DNA from: Paraburkholderia madseniana
Lineage (GTDB): Bacteria > Pseudomonadota > Gammaproteobacteria > Burkholderiales > Burkholderiaceae
Length of the DNA stretch: 64,000 nt
NCBI RefSeq assembly: GCF_009690905.1
Contig: NZ_VOSW01000007.1
Coordinates: 1 to 64,000, forward strand
Direction of reading: 5' to 3'
Positions 39,046 through 48,452 of the stretch are shown here, piece by piece; within the stretch, counting starts at the first letter, position 1; every line of letters starts with the position of its first letter. Below the pieces are notes generated by a model, which saw only the letters and a list, made by a program, of their open reading frames with translations, was not told the DNA's origin and made no database searches. The position numbers and the translations under genes were made by a program.

Positions 39046-40017
39046 TCAGGCCCGCAATGGCCGCACTCTCGCGATGATCTCACCGACAATACCGCGCCGG
39101 AACGCCAGCACGCAGGCAATGAAAATTACGCCTGTCACGATGGTCACGGATTCGCCCAGCGAGCGGAACCATTCGACGCCCGTCGACGATGCCAGGGCCG
39201 TGCCGATATCGCCGAGCCGGTCTTCGAGCGCAACGATCAGCGCCGCGCCGAGCAGCGGCCCGAACAGCGTCCCCATGCCGCCGACGAGCGTCATCAGGAT
39301 CACGAGACCCGACATGGTCCAGTACGCGTCGCTCAGCGTCTCGAAGCCCTGCACCAGTACCTTGAGCGAGCCCGCCAAACCGGCGATCCCAGCGGACAGA
39401 ATGAACGCCAGCAGTTTGAAGCGATCGGTATCGTAACCGAGCGACACGGCACGCGGCTCGTTCTCCTTGATCGCTACCAGCACCTGCCCGAACGGCGAGT
39501 GCACGATCCGCACGATCAGCAGGAATGCCAGCACCATCACGGCCAGCACGACAAAGTACAGCGTCACGTCCGACGAGAGATCCAGCAAGCCGAACAGCTT
39601 GCCGCGCGGCACGCCTTGCAGGCCGTCCTCGCCGTGCGTGAACGGCGCCTGCAGGAACACGAAGTAGACCATCTGCGCGAGCGCCAGCGTCACCATTGCA
39701 AAGTAGATGCCCTGCCGGCGGATCGCGAACAGCCCGACCACCAGCCCAAGCAACGTTGCCGTGGCGGTGCCGGCCACCACGCCGAGCTCCGGAGAGAAGC
39801 CAAGCGTCTGCATCGCATAACCGGTGACGTAACCGGCCGAGGCGAGAAACATTGCGTGACCGAACGAGAGCAGACCCGTGTAGCCAATCAGCAGATTGAA
39901 GGCCGCCGCGAACAACGCGAAGCACAGCACCTTCATGACGAAGAGCGGATAGATGCCGAGCACGGGCACCGCGAGAAGCGCGATCAGCAGCAGACCGTAA
40001 AGCACTTTTCTCTGCAT
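39046..40017 (-). CDS. livM: Branched-chain amino acid ABC permease LivM (cluster 2)
   Basis: 323 residues, about nine membrane helices. The motifs NLLIGYTGLLSFGHAMFLA and KENEPRAVSLGYDTDRFKLLAF are typical of LivM, and the EAA-like loop ends in GTLFGPLLGAALI. ATG 40017 overlaps the TGA of livH by one base. An ATG one codon earlier is possible, but AAGGA is better spaced for 40017. Confidence 0.95.
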   Translation of the reverse strand: MQRKVLYGLLLIALLAVPVLGIYPLFVMKVLCFALFAAAFNLLIGYTGLLSFGHAMFLASAGYVTGYAMQTLGFSPELGVVAGTATATLLGLVVGLFAIRRQGIYFAMVTLALAQMVYFVFLQAPFTHGEDGLQGVPRGKLFGLLDLSSDVTLYFVVLAVMVLAFLLIVRIVHSPFGQVLVAIKENEPRAVSLGYDTDRFKLLAFILSAGIAGLAGSLKVLVQGFETLSDAYWTMSGLVILMTLVGGMGTLFGPLLGAALIVALEDRLGDIGTALASSTGVEWFRSLGESVTIVTGVIFIACVLAFRRGIVGEIIARVRPLRA

Positions 40018-40901
40018 CATTTTTCCTTGCCGAAGAGACCCGCCGGGCGCACCAGCAACACGAGCGCCATGATCACGAAGACGACGGTCGCCGACGCTTC
40101 CGGGTAAAACACACGCGTCAGCCCTTCGATCACGCCAAGCAGCAGGCCGGTCAGGATCGAGCCCATGATCGAACCCATGCCGCCGATTACGACCACCGCG
40201 AACACGGTGATGATCATCGGCTGGCCCATCAACGGCGAGACCTGAATCACCGGCGCGGCAAGCACGCCGGCGAACGCAGCCAGCGCGACGCCGAAGCCAT
40301 AGGTGAGCGTGATCATCAACGGCACGTTGACACCGAACGCCTCGACCAGCTTCGGGTTCTCGGTGCCCGCGCGCAAGTAAGCGCCGAGGCGCGTCTTCTC
40401 GATCACGAACCACGTGGCGAAGCAGACCACGAGCGACGCCACCACCACCCACGCGCGATAGTTCGGCAGGAACATGAAGCCGAGATCGGTTGCGCCGGAG
40501 AGCGCCGACGGCACGTCGTATGGCTGGCCGGATGAACCATAGATCGACCGGAACACGCCTTCGACAACCAACGTAAGCCCGAAAGTGAGCAGCAGCCCAT
40601 ATAGATGATCGAGCTTGTACAGCCAGCGCAGCATCGAGCGTTCGATCACGATGCCGAACACGCCGACAATCAGCGGCGCGAGCACCAGCATCACCCAGTA
40701 CGGCAGGCCGAAATACGACAGGCCCATCCACGCGAGCATCGCGCCGAGCATGAACAACGCGCCGTGCGCGAAATTGATCACGTTAAGCAAGCCGAAGATC
40801 ACCGCCAGACCCAGGCTCAGAATCGCGTAGAACGAGCCGTTCACGAGCCCCAGCAGCAACTGGCTCAGCATCGCCGGTAGCGGAACGCCAAAGATTTCCA
40901 T
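40017..40901 (-). CDS. livH: Branched-chain amino acid ABC permease LivH (cluster 2)
   Basis: 294 residues. MLSQLLLGLVNGSFYAILSLG is the usual LivH start, LNVINFAHGALFMLGAM follows, and VVIGGMGSIMGSILTGLLLG is the conserved cytoplasmic loop that contacts the ATPases. It has eight membrane helices. Its stop overlaps the livM start. The binding-protein gene lies 196 bases upstream. Confidence 0.95.
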   Translation of the reverse strand: MEIFGVPLPAMLSQLLLGLVNGSFYAILSLGLAVIFGLLNVINFAHGALFMLGAMLAWMGLSYFGLPYWVMLVLAPLIVGVFGIVIERSMLRWLYKLDHLYGLLLTFGLTLVVEGVFRSIYGSSGQPYDVPSALSGATDLGFMFLPNYRAWVVVASLVVCFATWFVIEKTRLGAYLRAGTENPKLVEAFGVNVPLMITLTYGFGVALAAFAGVLAAPVIQVSPLMGQPMIITVFAVVVIGGMGSIMGSILTGLLLGVIEGLTRVFYPEASATVVFVIMALVLLVRPAGLFGKEK

Positions 40902-41097
40902 TGAAGCCTTAATCCCTTAAGCCATCGTCCGGGTGAGATCGGTTACGTACGATCCCGCCGGCGTGCGACCGGCGAGCCATCCGCCCGACCGCGCGCGGCA
41001 TATGAAGCAGCTTGCCGTCAGTCTGTGTACCAAAACGGCGCTATGTATTTCCCGCCAGGCAAAGCAGACAGACGGTCATCTGGTTACCAACCTGCAC

Positions 41098-42312
41098 TCA
41101 TTTCCACATCGCGCAGCGCGTCTCTGCCTTGGTTGTGAACGCCTGCTCGCCAGGAATCGTCGCAGTGATCTTGTAGTAGTCCCACGGCTCTTTGGATTCG
41201 GCCGGCGTCTTCACCTGCATCAGGTACATATCGTGGATCATGCTGCCGTCCTGACGGATGTAGCCCTTCGCGTAGAAGTCGTCGATCTTGGCCTTCTTCA
41301 GTTGTGCCATCACCTTGTCGGAGTCGGTCGAGCCGACTGCCTGCACGGCCTTCAGGTAAGTCATGGTCGCCGAATAGTCGGCGGCCTGCAGGCTGGACGG
41401 CATCTTCCTCATCTTGTCGAAATAGCGCCGCGCCCACGCGCGCGTGGTGGCGTCCTTGTTCCAGTACCAGCTATCCGTCAGCACCAGGCCCTGGGTCGTT
41501 TCCAGACCCAGACTGTGGACGTCGTCGATAAACATCAGCAGTGCGGCCAGCTTCATCGTCTTCGTGATGCCGAATTCCTTGGCGGCCTTGATCGAGTTGA
41601 TCGTGTCGCCGCCCGCGTTGGCGAGGCCGAGGATCTGCGCCTTCGAAGCTTGCGCCTGCAACAGGAACGACGAGAAATCCGATGCCGAAAGCGGATGACG
41701 CACGGTACCCAGCACCTGGCCGCCGTTGGCCTTCACCACATCCGACGTATTCTTTTCGAGTGCCTTGCCGAACGCGTAGTCAGCAGTCAGGAAGTACCAC
41801 GTCTTGCCACCCTGCTTCGTCACCGCCGAACCGGTGCCCTTGGCGAGCGCCGTCGTGTCGTATGCATAGTGGATCGTGTACGGCGTGCATTGCTCGTTGG
41901 TCAGGGTATCGGCGCCTGCACCGATGCTGATATAGACCTTGTGCTTCTCACCGGCCACCGTATTCATCGACAGCCCGGTTGCCGAATTCGTGCCGCCGAT
42001 CAGCAGATCGACGCCATCCCGATCGAACCATTCGCGCGCCCGCGACGCCGCGATGTCGGCCTTGTTCTGGTGATCGGCATAGACCACCGAGATCGGCTTG
42101 CCGTTGACCTTGCCGCCGAAGTCGGCCACGGCCATGCGGATCGCTTCGAGACCGCCCTGGCCATCAATATCCGCATACAGACCCGACATGTCGGTGATGA
42201 AGCCGATCTTCACGGCATCGTCAGCGGCCTGCGCGCTGCCCATCGTCAACGCGGCGCCGGCGGCAACCGCGAAACATAGTGTGGCAAGTCGCGCGAGTGG
42301 GTTCTTTTTCAT
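41098..42312 (-). CDS. Branched-chain amino acid-type binding protein (cluster 2)
   Basis: 404 residues with a signal peptide ending in AQA (about residue 29). The mature protein starts DDAVKIGFITDMSGLYADI. It is only distantly related to the other binding proteins of the window. Segments such as WYFLTADYAFGKALE and DIAASRAREWFDRDGVD are of the class often assigned to aromatic acid, amide or urea uptake, so the ligand may not be a branched-chain amino acid. It lies between the ATPase genes and the permease genes of cluster 2. The start is supported by an AGGAG-like site (GGAGACAGGA) ahead. Confidence 0.9.
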   Translation of the reverse strand: MKKNPLARLATLCFAVAAGAALTMGSAQAADDAVKIGFITDMSGLYADIDGQGGLEAIRMAVADFGGKVNGKPISVVYADHQNKADIAASRAREWFDRDGVDLLIGGTNSATGLSMNTVAGEKHKVYISIGAGADTLTNEQCTPYTIHYAYDTTALAKGTGSAVTKQGGKTWYFLTADYAFGKALEKNTSDVVKANGGQVLGTVRHPLSASDFSSFLLQAQASKAQILGLANAGGDTINSIKAAKEFGITKTMKLAALLMFIDDVHSLGLETTQGLVLTDSWYWNKDATTRAWARRYFDKMRKMPSSLQAADYSATMTYLKAVQAVGSTDSDKVMAQLKKAKIDDFYAKGYIRQDGSMIHDMYLMQVKTPAESKEPWDYYKITATIPGEQAFTTKAETRCAMWK

Positions 42313-42378
42313 TCCTGTCTCCTGGTTTCTTCGCTTGTGGTTATCAGAGGCAATCGGACGTTTCTCGTTACTTTCTGT

Positions 42379-43137
42379 CTATACGCCCAGTAGGTCGTGC
42401 AGTACGGGCATCTTGCTTTCGAGCTCAGCGGCCTCGAAGTGCTCGACGATCGCACCATGCTCCATCACGTAGAAGCGATCGGCGAGTGGCGCGGCAAAGC
42501 GGAAATTCTGTTCGACCATCACGACCGTGTAGCCGCGCTCCTTGAGCGTCATGATCATGCGAGCGAGCGCTTGCACGATGACTGGCGCCAAGCCTTCCGA
42601 GATTTCGTCGAGCAGCAGCAAACTCGCGCCGGTGCGCAGAATGCGCGCGACCGCCAGCATCTGCTGCTCGCCACCCGAGAGCCGCGTGCCCTGGCTCATG
42701 CGGCGCTCCTGCAGATTCGGAAACATCGAATAGATCTCTTCGAGCGACATCATGTGCGCCTTGTCGCCGACGGGCGGTGGCAACAGCAGGTTTTCCTCAC
42801 ACGAGAGGCTCGAGAAAATCCCGCGCTCTTCCGGGCAGTAACCGATGCCGCAATGCGCGATGCGATGTGTGGGCAGGTTGATGGTTTCGCGTCCGCCGAT
42901 GCGGATCGAGCCGGTGCGCCGGCCGGTCAGCCCCATGATCGCGCGCAGTGTGGTGGTGCGCCCCGCGCCGTTACGGCCCAGCAGCGTGACGACTTCGCCG
43001 CGGTTCACCGTCAGATCGACGCCATGCAGGATATGGGACTCCCCGTACCATGCCTGCAAACCCGTGATTTCCAGCGCGGGGGCACCGCCAGCCGTGTCGC
43101 TCACTTCGAGACTTTCGCGCTCGGCAATCGTATTCAT
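42379..43137 (-). CDS. livF: LivF-type ATP-binding protein with Arg in place of the Walker A lysine (cluster 2)
   Basis: 252 residues. The Walker A motif reads GRNGAGRTTTL (about residue 52), so the usual lysine is arginine (codon CGC). The signature LSGGEQQMLAVARIL and the Walker B motif LLLLDEISEGLAP are normal. The Arg may weaken or alter ATP use, or be tolerated in this subgroup. Its start overlaps the livG stop by four bases (43134-43137). A second ATPase (LivG) with a normal Walker A is next to it, so the pair may work asymmetrically. Confidence 0.9.
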   Translation of the reverse strand: MNTIAERESLEVSDTAGGAPALEITGLQAWYGESHILHGVDLTVNRGEVVTLLGRNGAGRTTTLRAIMGLTGRRTGSIRIGGRETINLPTHRIAHCGIGYCPEERGIFSSLSCEENLLLPPPVGDKAHMMSLEEIYSMFPNLQERRMSQGTRLSGGEQQMLAVARILRTGASLLLLDEISEGLAPVIVQALARMIMTLKERGYTVVMVEQNFRFAAPLADRFYVMEHGAIVEHFEAAELESKMPVLHDLLGV

Positions 43138-43913
43138 GCGTGGGCTCCGGCGAGCGCCGCGTCGGCGCTGCCCATATAGGCTTGCATCACGAGCGGATTC
43201 TTCGACACTTCGGCATAGCTGCCTTCTGCGAGCACTTCGCCTCGTTGCAGCACGGTGATGGTGTCGGAGATGCCGGCGATCACGTTCATGTTGTGCTCGA
43301 CCATCAGGATCGTGCGGCCGCTCGATACTTTCTTGATCAAGGCCGTGACGCGATCGACGTCTTCATGGCCCATGCCTTGCGTCGGTTCGTCGAGCAGCAT
43401 CAACTCGGGCTCCATCGCGAGCGTGGTGGCGATTTCAAGCGCGCGCTTGCGGCCGTAGGACAGTTCTACCGTGAGCACGTCGGCGAAATCGGTCAATCCG
43501 ACCTGGGTGAGCAAGTCCATTGCCCGATCGTCGAGTTGGCGCAGCGTGCGTTCGCTCTTCCAGAAGTGAAATGCCGTGCCGAGCACGCGCTGCAAACCGA
43601 TGCGCACGTTCTGCAATGCTGTCAGATGCGGAAATACAGCAGAAATCTGGAACGAGCGGATGATGCCGCGCCGGGCGATTTGCGCGGGACGTTCACTGGT
43701 GATGTCGATTCCGTTGAACACGATCTGGCCCGCGGTCGGTTCAAGGAATTTGGTGAGCAGATTGAAGCAGGTGGTCTTGCCTGCCCCATTAGGGCCGATC
43801 AGCGCATGGATCGAGCCGCGGCGCACGCGCAGGTTCACCCCGTTCACGGCGATGAAGCCTTTGAACTCGCGGGTGAGGCCGCGCGTTTCGAGAATCGTAT
43901 CGCCGAGAATCAT
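43134..43913 (-). CDS. livG: Branched-chain amino acid-type ABC ATPase LivG (cluster 2)
   Basis: 259 residues from ATG 43913, which has AGGGAA ahead. An ATG four codons upstream (43925) has no ribosome site. The Walker A motif GPNGAGKTTCFNLLT lies near residue 35, the signature LSYGRKRALEIATTL near 150, and the Walker B motif LMLLDEPTQGM follows. It is the first gene of liv cluster 2, read as livG, livF, binding protein, livH, livM. Confidence 0.94.
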   Translation of the reverse strand: MILGDTILETRGLTREFKGFIAVNGVNLRVRRGSIHALIGPNGAGKTTCFNLLTKFLEPTAGQIVFNGIDITSERPAQIARRGIIRSFQISAVFPHLTALQNVRIGLQRVLGTAFHFWKSERTLRQLDDRAMDLLTQVGLTDFADVLTVELSYGRKRALEIATTLAMEPELMLLDEPTQGMGHEDVDRVTALIKKVSSGRTILMVEHNMNVIAGISDTITVLQRGEVLAEGSYAEVSKNPLVMQAYMGSADAALAGAHA

Positions 43914-43925
43914 GTTCCCTTCCAT

Positions 43926-44321
43926 ACGGAGTAAGGCGAAGCATTACGATCTTCCGCGCGAACGGCTGCGCGACTTTTATATGACGGCGGCACCCCGTGC
44001 CGCTCATTGGCGTACTGCACCAATCCGGACGGTAATCCATGGGCGGCACGCAGCATGGCTGCCATTGTCGCGCCAATGATGCAGCGCATTCATTGGGATT
44101 TGCACTTAGTGGATGACGACTGTTTGAAGCGGGCCCGAGGCGTGCTCAAGCGGCACGTCACCCTTGCTCGGGGCCCGCCTGAAGGATGCGCACGCGATGC
44201 GTCAACCTTGCTCGGCACGCGCCAAGGGGATCCGCGAGCGATGCGTCCATCGCGCTCGAGGCATGCCAGGGAAAGTCCGAGGCGCGCACCGCGGCCTCGG
44301 CTCCCACAGTCACGCCGAGTG
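43926..44321. other. Upstream region of liv cluster 2, nothing recognised
   Basis: About 400 bases of GC-rich DNA between the GMC oxidoreductase stop and livG. No coding frame with family support, no strong promoter match and no repeat was found. The GMC gene ends at 44322 without a clear T-run terminator. Confidence 0.5.
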
Positions 44322-46037
44322 TCACACGGCTGACATGGACGGCGCACCGCTAGTCTGAACCAGGACATTGCCGCCCAAGCGTGCGCGGCGGTCTTCGCGG
44401 ATCATGTCGCTGGCGCGTTCGGCAATCATCAACGTCGGCGAATTGGTGTTGCCCGAAGTGATGGACGGCATGATTGATGCGTCGACCACCCGCAAACCGT
44501 CAACACCGATAACTCGTAGGCGATTGTCGACGACCGCGCCGGGATCGTCGGCGGTGCCCATCCGGCAGGTGCCGACCGGATGAAAGATGGTGGTGCCGAC
44601 CACGCTCGCGGCCTGCTGAAGTTCTTCTTCGGTCTGGTACTGGATACCGGGCAGAATCTCTTCCGGCCGATAGGGCGCGAGCGCAGGCGCCGCGGCAATG
44701 CGGCGCGTGAGGCGCAATGCGTTGGCAGCGACGTGCCGGTCGTAATCGGTGGAAAGATAGTTAGGCGCGATCAACGGCGGCGCTGAAGCATCGGCCGATC
44801 CGATGTGAATGCTGCCACGCGAGGTCGGCCGCAACTGACACACCGACGCGGTGAATGCATTGAAGCGATGCAACGGTTCGCCGAAGCGATCGAGCGAGAG
44901 CGGCTGCACGTGATACTCGAGGTCGGGGCGCGTGAGCGATCTATCATCCGGATCGGATTTGGCGAACGCACCGAGTTGCGATGGCGACATCGACATGGGG
45001 CCGCTTTGAAACAGCGCGTACTGCATGCCGATCATCAGCTTCCCCCACCAATGCGCGGAAGCGGTATTGAGCGTGCGCACGCCGTCGACTTTGTAGGCCA
45101 TACGCAACTGCAGATGGTCCTGCAGATTTTCGCCGACGCCGCGCAGATCCTTCACCACCTCGATGCCGAGATTCTGGAGACGCGCGCCATTCCCGATACC
45201 GGAGAGTTCGAGCAATTGCGGCGAGTTGACCGCACCGGAACTGAGGATCACTTCGCAACGGGCTTTGGCGAGATAGTCGGTGTTGTCGCCGCGATATTCG
45301 ACACCGGTGCAGCGACGTCCTTCGAACACGACGCGCTGTGTGTGGGCACCGGTGATGACAGTGAGATTGGGGCGCTTGAGCGCCGGACGCAGGAAGGCTT
45401 TCGACGCATTCCAGCGGATGCCGCGTTTCTGATTGACGTCGAAGTAGCCGACGCCGGTGTTGTCGCCACGATTGAAGTCATCCGTGGCGGGTATGCCGGT
45501 TTGTTGCGCGGCTTGTGAAAACTCTTCGAGAATCTTCCATTTCAGGCGTTGCTTTTCGACGCGCCATGGGCCGCCTGCTCCGTGCGATTCGGAGGCGCCG
45601 GCGTGGTGGTCTTCGCTGCGTTTGAAGATGGGGAGGACGGCGTTCCAGGACCAGGAGGCGTCGTTGGTGACGCGGGCCCATTCATCGTAGTCCTCGCGTT
45701 GGCCGCGCATGTAGATCATGCCGTTGATCGAGGAGCTGCCGCCTAGTACTCTGCCCCGCGGATATGAGAGGGAGCGGCCGTTCAGGCCGGGTTCTGATTG
45801 GGTTTTGTAGAGCCAATCTGTGCGGGGATTGCCAATGCAGTAGAGGTAGCCTACCGGCACGTGGATCCAGTGGTAGTCGTCTTTGCCGCCGGCTTCTAGC
45901 AGGAGGACTTGTACTTCTGGATCTTCCGATAGGCGGTTGGCGAGGACGCAACCTGCTGTGCCGGCGCCGACTATGATGTAGTCGAATTCGCCTTCCAGGC
46001 GGTGGGGTTTTGTTTGTGTGTTTTCTGAGGTGTTCAT
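44322..46037 (-). CDS. GMC-family flavin oxidoreductase (choline/alcohol dehydrogenase type)
   Basis: 571 residues. The FAD-binding motif IIVGAGTAGCVLANRLSED is at about 20-38. GMC signature 1 is YPRGRVLGGSSSINGM, signature 2 is SSGAVNSPQLLELSGIG, and the active-site His and Asn occur in HPVGTCRMG and GNTNSPTLMIAE. It oxidises an alcohol to an aldehyde, with electrons probably passed to the respiratory chain. Choline or an aliphatic alcohol is likely, but no betaine aldehyde dehydrogenase is adjacent. AGGAGA precedes ATG 46037. Confidence 0.92.
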   Translation of the reverse strand: MNTSENTQTKPHRLEGEFDYIIVGAGTAGCVLANRLSEDPEVQVLLLEAGGKDDYHWIHVPVGYLYCIGNPRTDWLYKTQSEPGLNGRSLSYPRGRVLGGSSSINGMIYMRGQREDYDEWARVTNDASWSWNAVLPIFKRSEDHHAGASESHGAGGPWRVEKQRLKWKILEEFSQAAQQTGIPATDDFNRGDNTGVGYFDVNQKRGIRWNASKAFLRPALKRPNLTVITGAHTQRVVFEGRRCTGVEYRGDNTDYLAKARCEVILSSGAVNSPQLLELSGIGNGARLQNLGIEVVKDLRGVGENLQDHLQLRMAYKVDGVRTLNTASAHWWGKLMIGMQYALFQSGPMSMSPSQLGAFAKSDPDDRSLTRPDLEYHVQPLSLDRFGEPLHRFNAFTASVCQLRPTSRGSIHIGSADASAPPLIAPNYLSTDYDRHVAANALRLTRRIAAAPALAPYRPEEILPGIQYQTEEELQQAASVVGTTIFHPVGTCRMGTADDPGAVVDNRLRVIGVDGLRVVDASIMPSITSGNTNSPTLMIAERASDMIREDRRARLGGNVLVQTSGAPSMSAV

Positions 46038-46054
46038 CGTTTCGTCTCCTAAGC

Positions 46055-46272
46055 TTTTTTGCCTTCGCGGCGCTTTTTGTCAGTGTTCTTGGGGCGTTGG
46101 CCTTTCCTTGATTTGCTAGTGGTCTATTAGCGTTGCCCCTGTGCGGGGCGGCACCTACTTCTCTTTGCTGCTGCAAAGAGAAGTAGGCAAGAGAAAGCAG
46201 CTCAAACCGCTAATTCTAAGTGGGCACCGTGGTCTGCAACGGGTAGTGGTGCGACTGGAATCTGGGTTCGTG
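46055..46272 (+). repeat. Left arm of a long inverted repeat
   Basis: About 218 bases, matching the reverse complement of 46560-46777 with only scattered differences. It contains a hairpin (CCTACTTCTCTTTGC with GCAAAGAGAAGTAGG) and the stretch GTTGCCCCTGTGCGGGGCGG. It looks like a dispersed repeat family present here as two inverted copies. Confidence 0.85.
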
Positions 46273-46559
46273 CCCCTGCACGTGCTTGTGACAAGGGCGT
46301 CATACTTCCGGCGGCGCTCCGCGCGCCGACGAGTATTTCATAAAACCATCCGCCCACTCAGTCCCACCCCATTCGCAATCGCTGCCTTCACATCGAGCGC
46401 CTAGCACTCGCCACTAACTAGTCAAGCACCTCGCCGAGGCAAAGCCGACGGCCCCCACAAACCTCAACCGAAGCCCCTGGTTTCCCATGCAGACTCGTCC
46501 GCGACGCACGCAGTGCGGAGTGGGAACTGATGAATCCTTCGTCACTAACGCGGAATGTG

Positions 46560-46777
46560 CGAGAACACGGATTCCAGATGCACCACTACCCGTTGCAGAC
46601 CACGGTGCCCACTTAGAATTAGCGGTTTGAGCTGCTTTCTCTTGCCTACTTCTCTTTGCAGCCGGCAAAGAGAAGTAGGTGCCGCCCCGCACAGGGGCAA
46701 CGCTAATAGACCACTAACAAAACAAGGAAAGGCCAACACCCCAAGAACACTGACAACAAGCGCCGAACAGGCAAAAA
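46560..46777 (-). repeat. Right arm of a long inverted repeat
   Basis: Inverted copy of 46055-46272. It begins four bases beyond the mmsA stop codon. The 287 bases between the arms (46273-46559) hold no supported gene. Short frames in the repeat are read-through of the element and not a protein family. Confidence 0.85.
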
Positions 46778-46780
46778 CGG

Positions 46781-48319
46781 CTATTTGGCCACTGGCATAG
46801 TGAACTCAGCCCCCTTGGCGATGCTATCCGGCCACCTCTGCATGATGCTTTTATAGCGCGTGTAGAAGCGCACACCTTCTTCCCCATACGCATGGTGATC
46901 CCCGAAGAGGGACTTCTTCCACCCACCAAAAGAATGCCACGCCATAGGCACAGGAATCGGCACATTAATCCCCACCATCCCAATCTGGATCTGCCGCGAA
47001 AACGCCCGAGCCACGCCACCGTCGGAGGTAAACAACGACACCCCATTAGCAAACTCGTTAGCGTTAATCAGCTCAACAGCAGAAGCAAAATCCGGCACCC
47101 GCACAACGCACAACACCGGACCGAAAATCTCCTCGCGATAAATCTTCATATCGGTCGAAACATCATCGAACAACGTGCCGCCAAGAAAGAACCCCTTCTC
47201 ATGTCCGGCCACCTGATGGCCACGCCCATCGACCACCAGCTTCGCACCAGCCGCAACGCCCGCATCGATATAACCCGCCACTTTCTGGCGATGCGCCGCC
47301 GTCACCAACGGCCCCATCTCGGCTTCCGATTCCATACCGTTCAGAATCTTCAGGCTCTTCACCCGCGGTGTCAGTCGCTCGATCAATTCATCGGCAATAT
47401 GCCCGACCGCAACCGCCACCGAAATCGCCATGCACCGCTCGCCAGCGGAACCGTAGGCAGCGCCAATCAATGCATCGACAGCCTGATCGAGATCCGCATC
47501 CGGCATCACCACGAGGTGATTCTTCGCCCCGCCCAAAGCCTGCACGCGCTTGCCGTGCTTCGTGCCTTCCGTATAGATGTATTCGGCAATCGGCGTCGAA
47601 CCGACAAACGACAACGCGCTCACCTCGGGATGCACGAGCAGCGCATCCACCGCCACCTTGTCGCCATGCACGACGTTGAACACGCCGTCCGGCAAACCGG
47701 CTTCCTTGAACAATTCAGCTAGACGGTTCGATGCCGACGGATCACGCTCCGATGGCTTCAGCACAAACGTGTTGCCGCATGCGATCGCCACCGGGAACAT
47801 CCAGCACGGCACCATCATCGGGAAATTGAACGGCGTGACGCCGGCGACCACGCCCAGCGGCTGACGCAGATTCCAGTTGTCGATGCCGCCGCCGATCTGG
47901 TCGGTGAAGTCGGTCTTCAGCAGATTCGGAATGCCGCACGCAAACTCGACGATCTCGATGCCGCGCATCACCTCGCCCTTCGCATCGGAAAAAACCTTGC
48001 CGTGCTCACGCGTGATCAACTCCGCCAGTTCGTCATGGTGACGGTCGAGCAATTCCTTGAACTTGAACAGCACACGCGCCCGCTTGATCGGCGCGGTTTC
48101 GCTCCATGCAGGAAACGCAGCACTGGCGGCAGCAACCGCCGCATCCACTTCAGCGACGCTTGCCAGCGGCACGCGTGCGCTCACGCTGCCAAGCGCGGGA
48201 TTGAAGACGTCGCCGAAGCGGCCGCTCGTACCGTCGACCGTCTTGCCATTAATGAAATGGGTCAGCGCGCGTGCGCTCGTCTCGCTCCGGACAGTCTCGT
48301 CCTGATATGTCTCGCTCAT
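46781..48319 (-). CDS. mmsA: CoA-acylating methylmalonate-semialdehyde dehydrogenase
   Basis: 512 residues of the aldehyde dehydrogenase superfamily, MmsA type. [18 protein letters not shown] and the catalytic Cys in [14 protein letters not shown] are characteristic. The usual second glutamate of ALDHs is replaced in the [14 protein letters not shown] segment, as in the CoA-dependent subfamily. It converts (methyl)malonate semialdehyde to propionyl- or acetyl-CoA in valine and inositol breakdown. It is divergent from a LysR gene, which probably regulates it. AGAGGA precedes ATG 48319. Confidence 0.95.
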   Translation of the reverse strand: MSETYQDETVRSETSARALTHFINGKTVDGTSGRFGDVFNPALGSVSARVPLASVAEVDAAVAAASAAFPAWSETAPIKRARVLFKFKELLDRHHDELAELITREHGKVFSDAKGEVMRGIEIVEFACGIPNLLKTDFTDQIGGGIDNWNLRQPLGVVAGVTPFNFPMMVPCWMFPVAIACGNTFVLKPSERDPSASNRLAELFKEAGLPDGVFNVVHGDKVAVDALLVHPEVSALSFVGSTPIAEYIYTEGTKHGKRVQALGGAKNHLVVMPDADLDQAVDALIGAAYGSAGERCMAISVAVAVGHIADELIERLTPRVKSLKILNGMESEAEMGPLVTAAHRQKVAGYIDAGVAAGAKLVVDGRGHQVAGHEKGFFLGGTLFDDVSTDMKIYREEIFGPVLCVVRVPDFASAVELINANEFANGVSLFTSDGGVARAFSRQIQIGMVGINVPIPVPMAWHSFGGWKKSLFGDHHAYGEEGVRFYTRYKSIMQRWPDSIAKGAEFTMPVAK

Positions 48320-48452
48320 TTTCTTGTCCTCTTCCTATGAAGGTCTTCCGCCCACCGCGAACGGCTTGATGAACGCAAGCGTACGGCGCTTCGGGGCGAC
48401 AAATCCAATGAGTAATGCTCAACTGCGCTATAAGCCGAGCTAATATCAGGAT

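Noticed and set aside
43926-44321. Sigma-54 promoter ahead of liv cluster 2
   Set aside because: A TTTGCAC near 44099 suggested it, but no TGGCA element lies at the needed 5-base spacing.
46141-46692. Two short frames starting MRGGTYFSL in the inverted repeat
   Set aside because: Both are the same repeat read from either arm; not a protein family.
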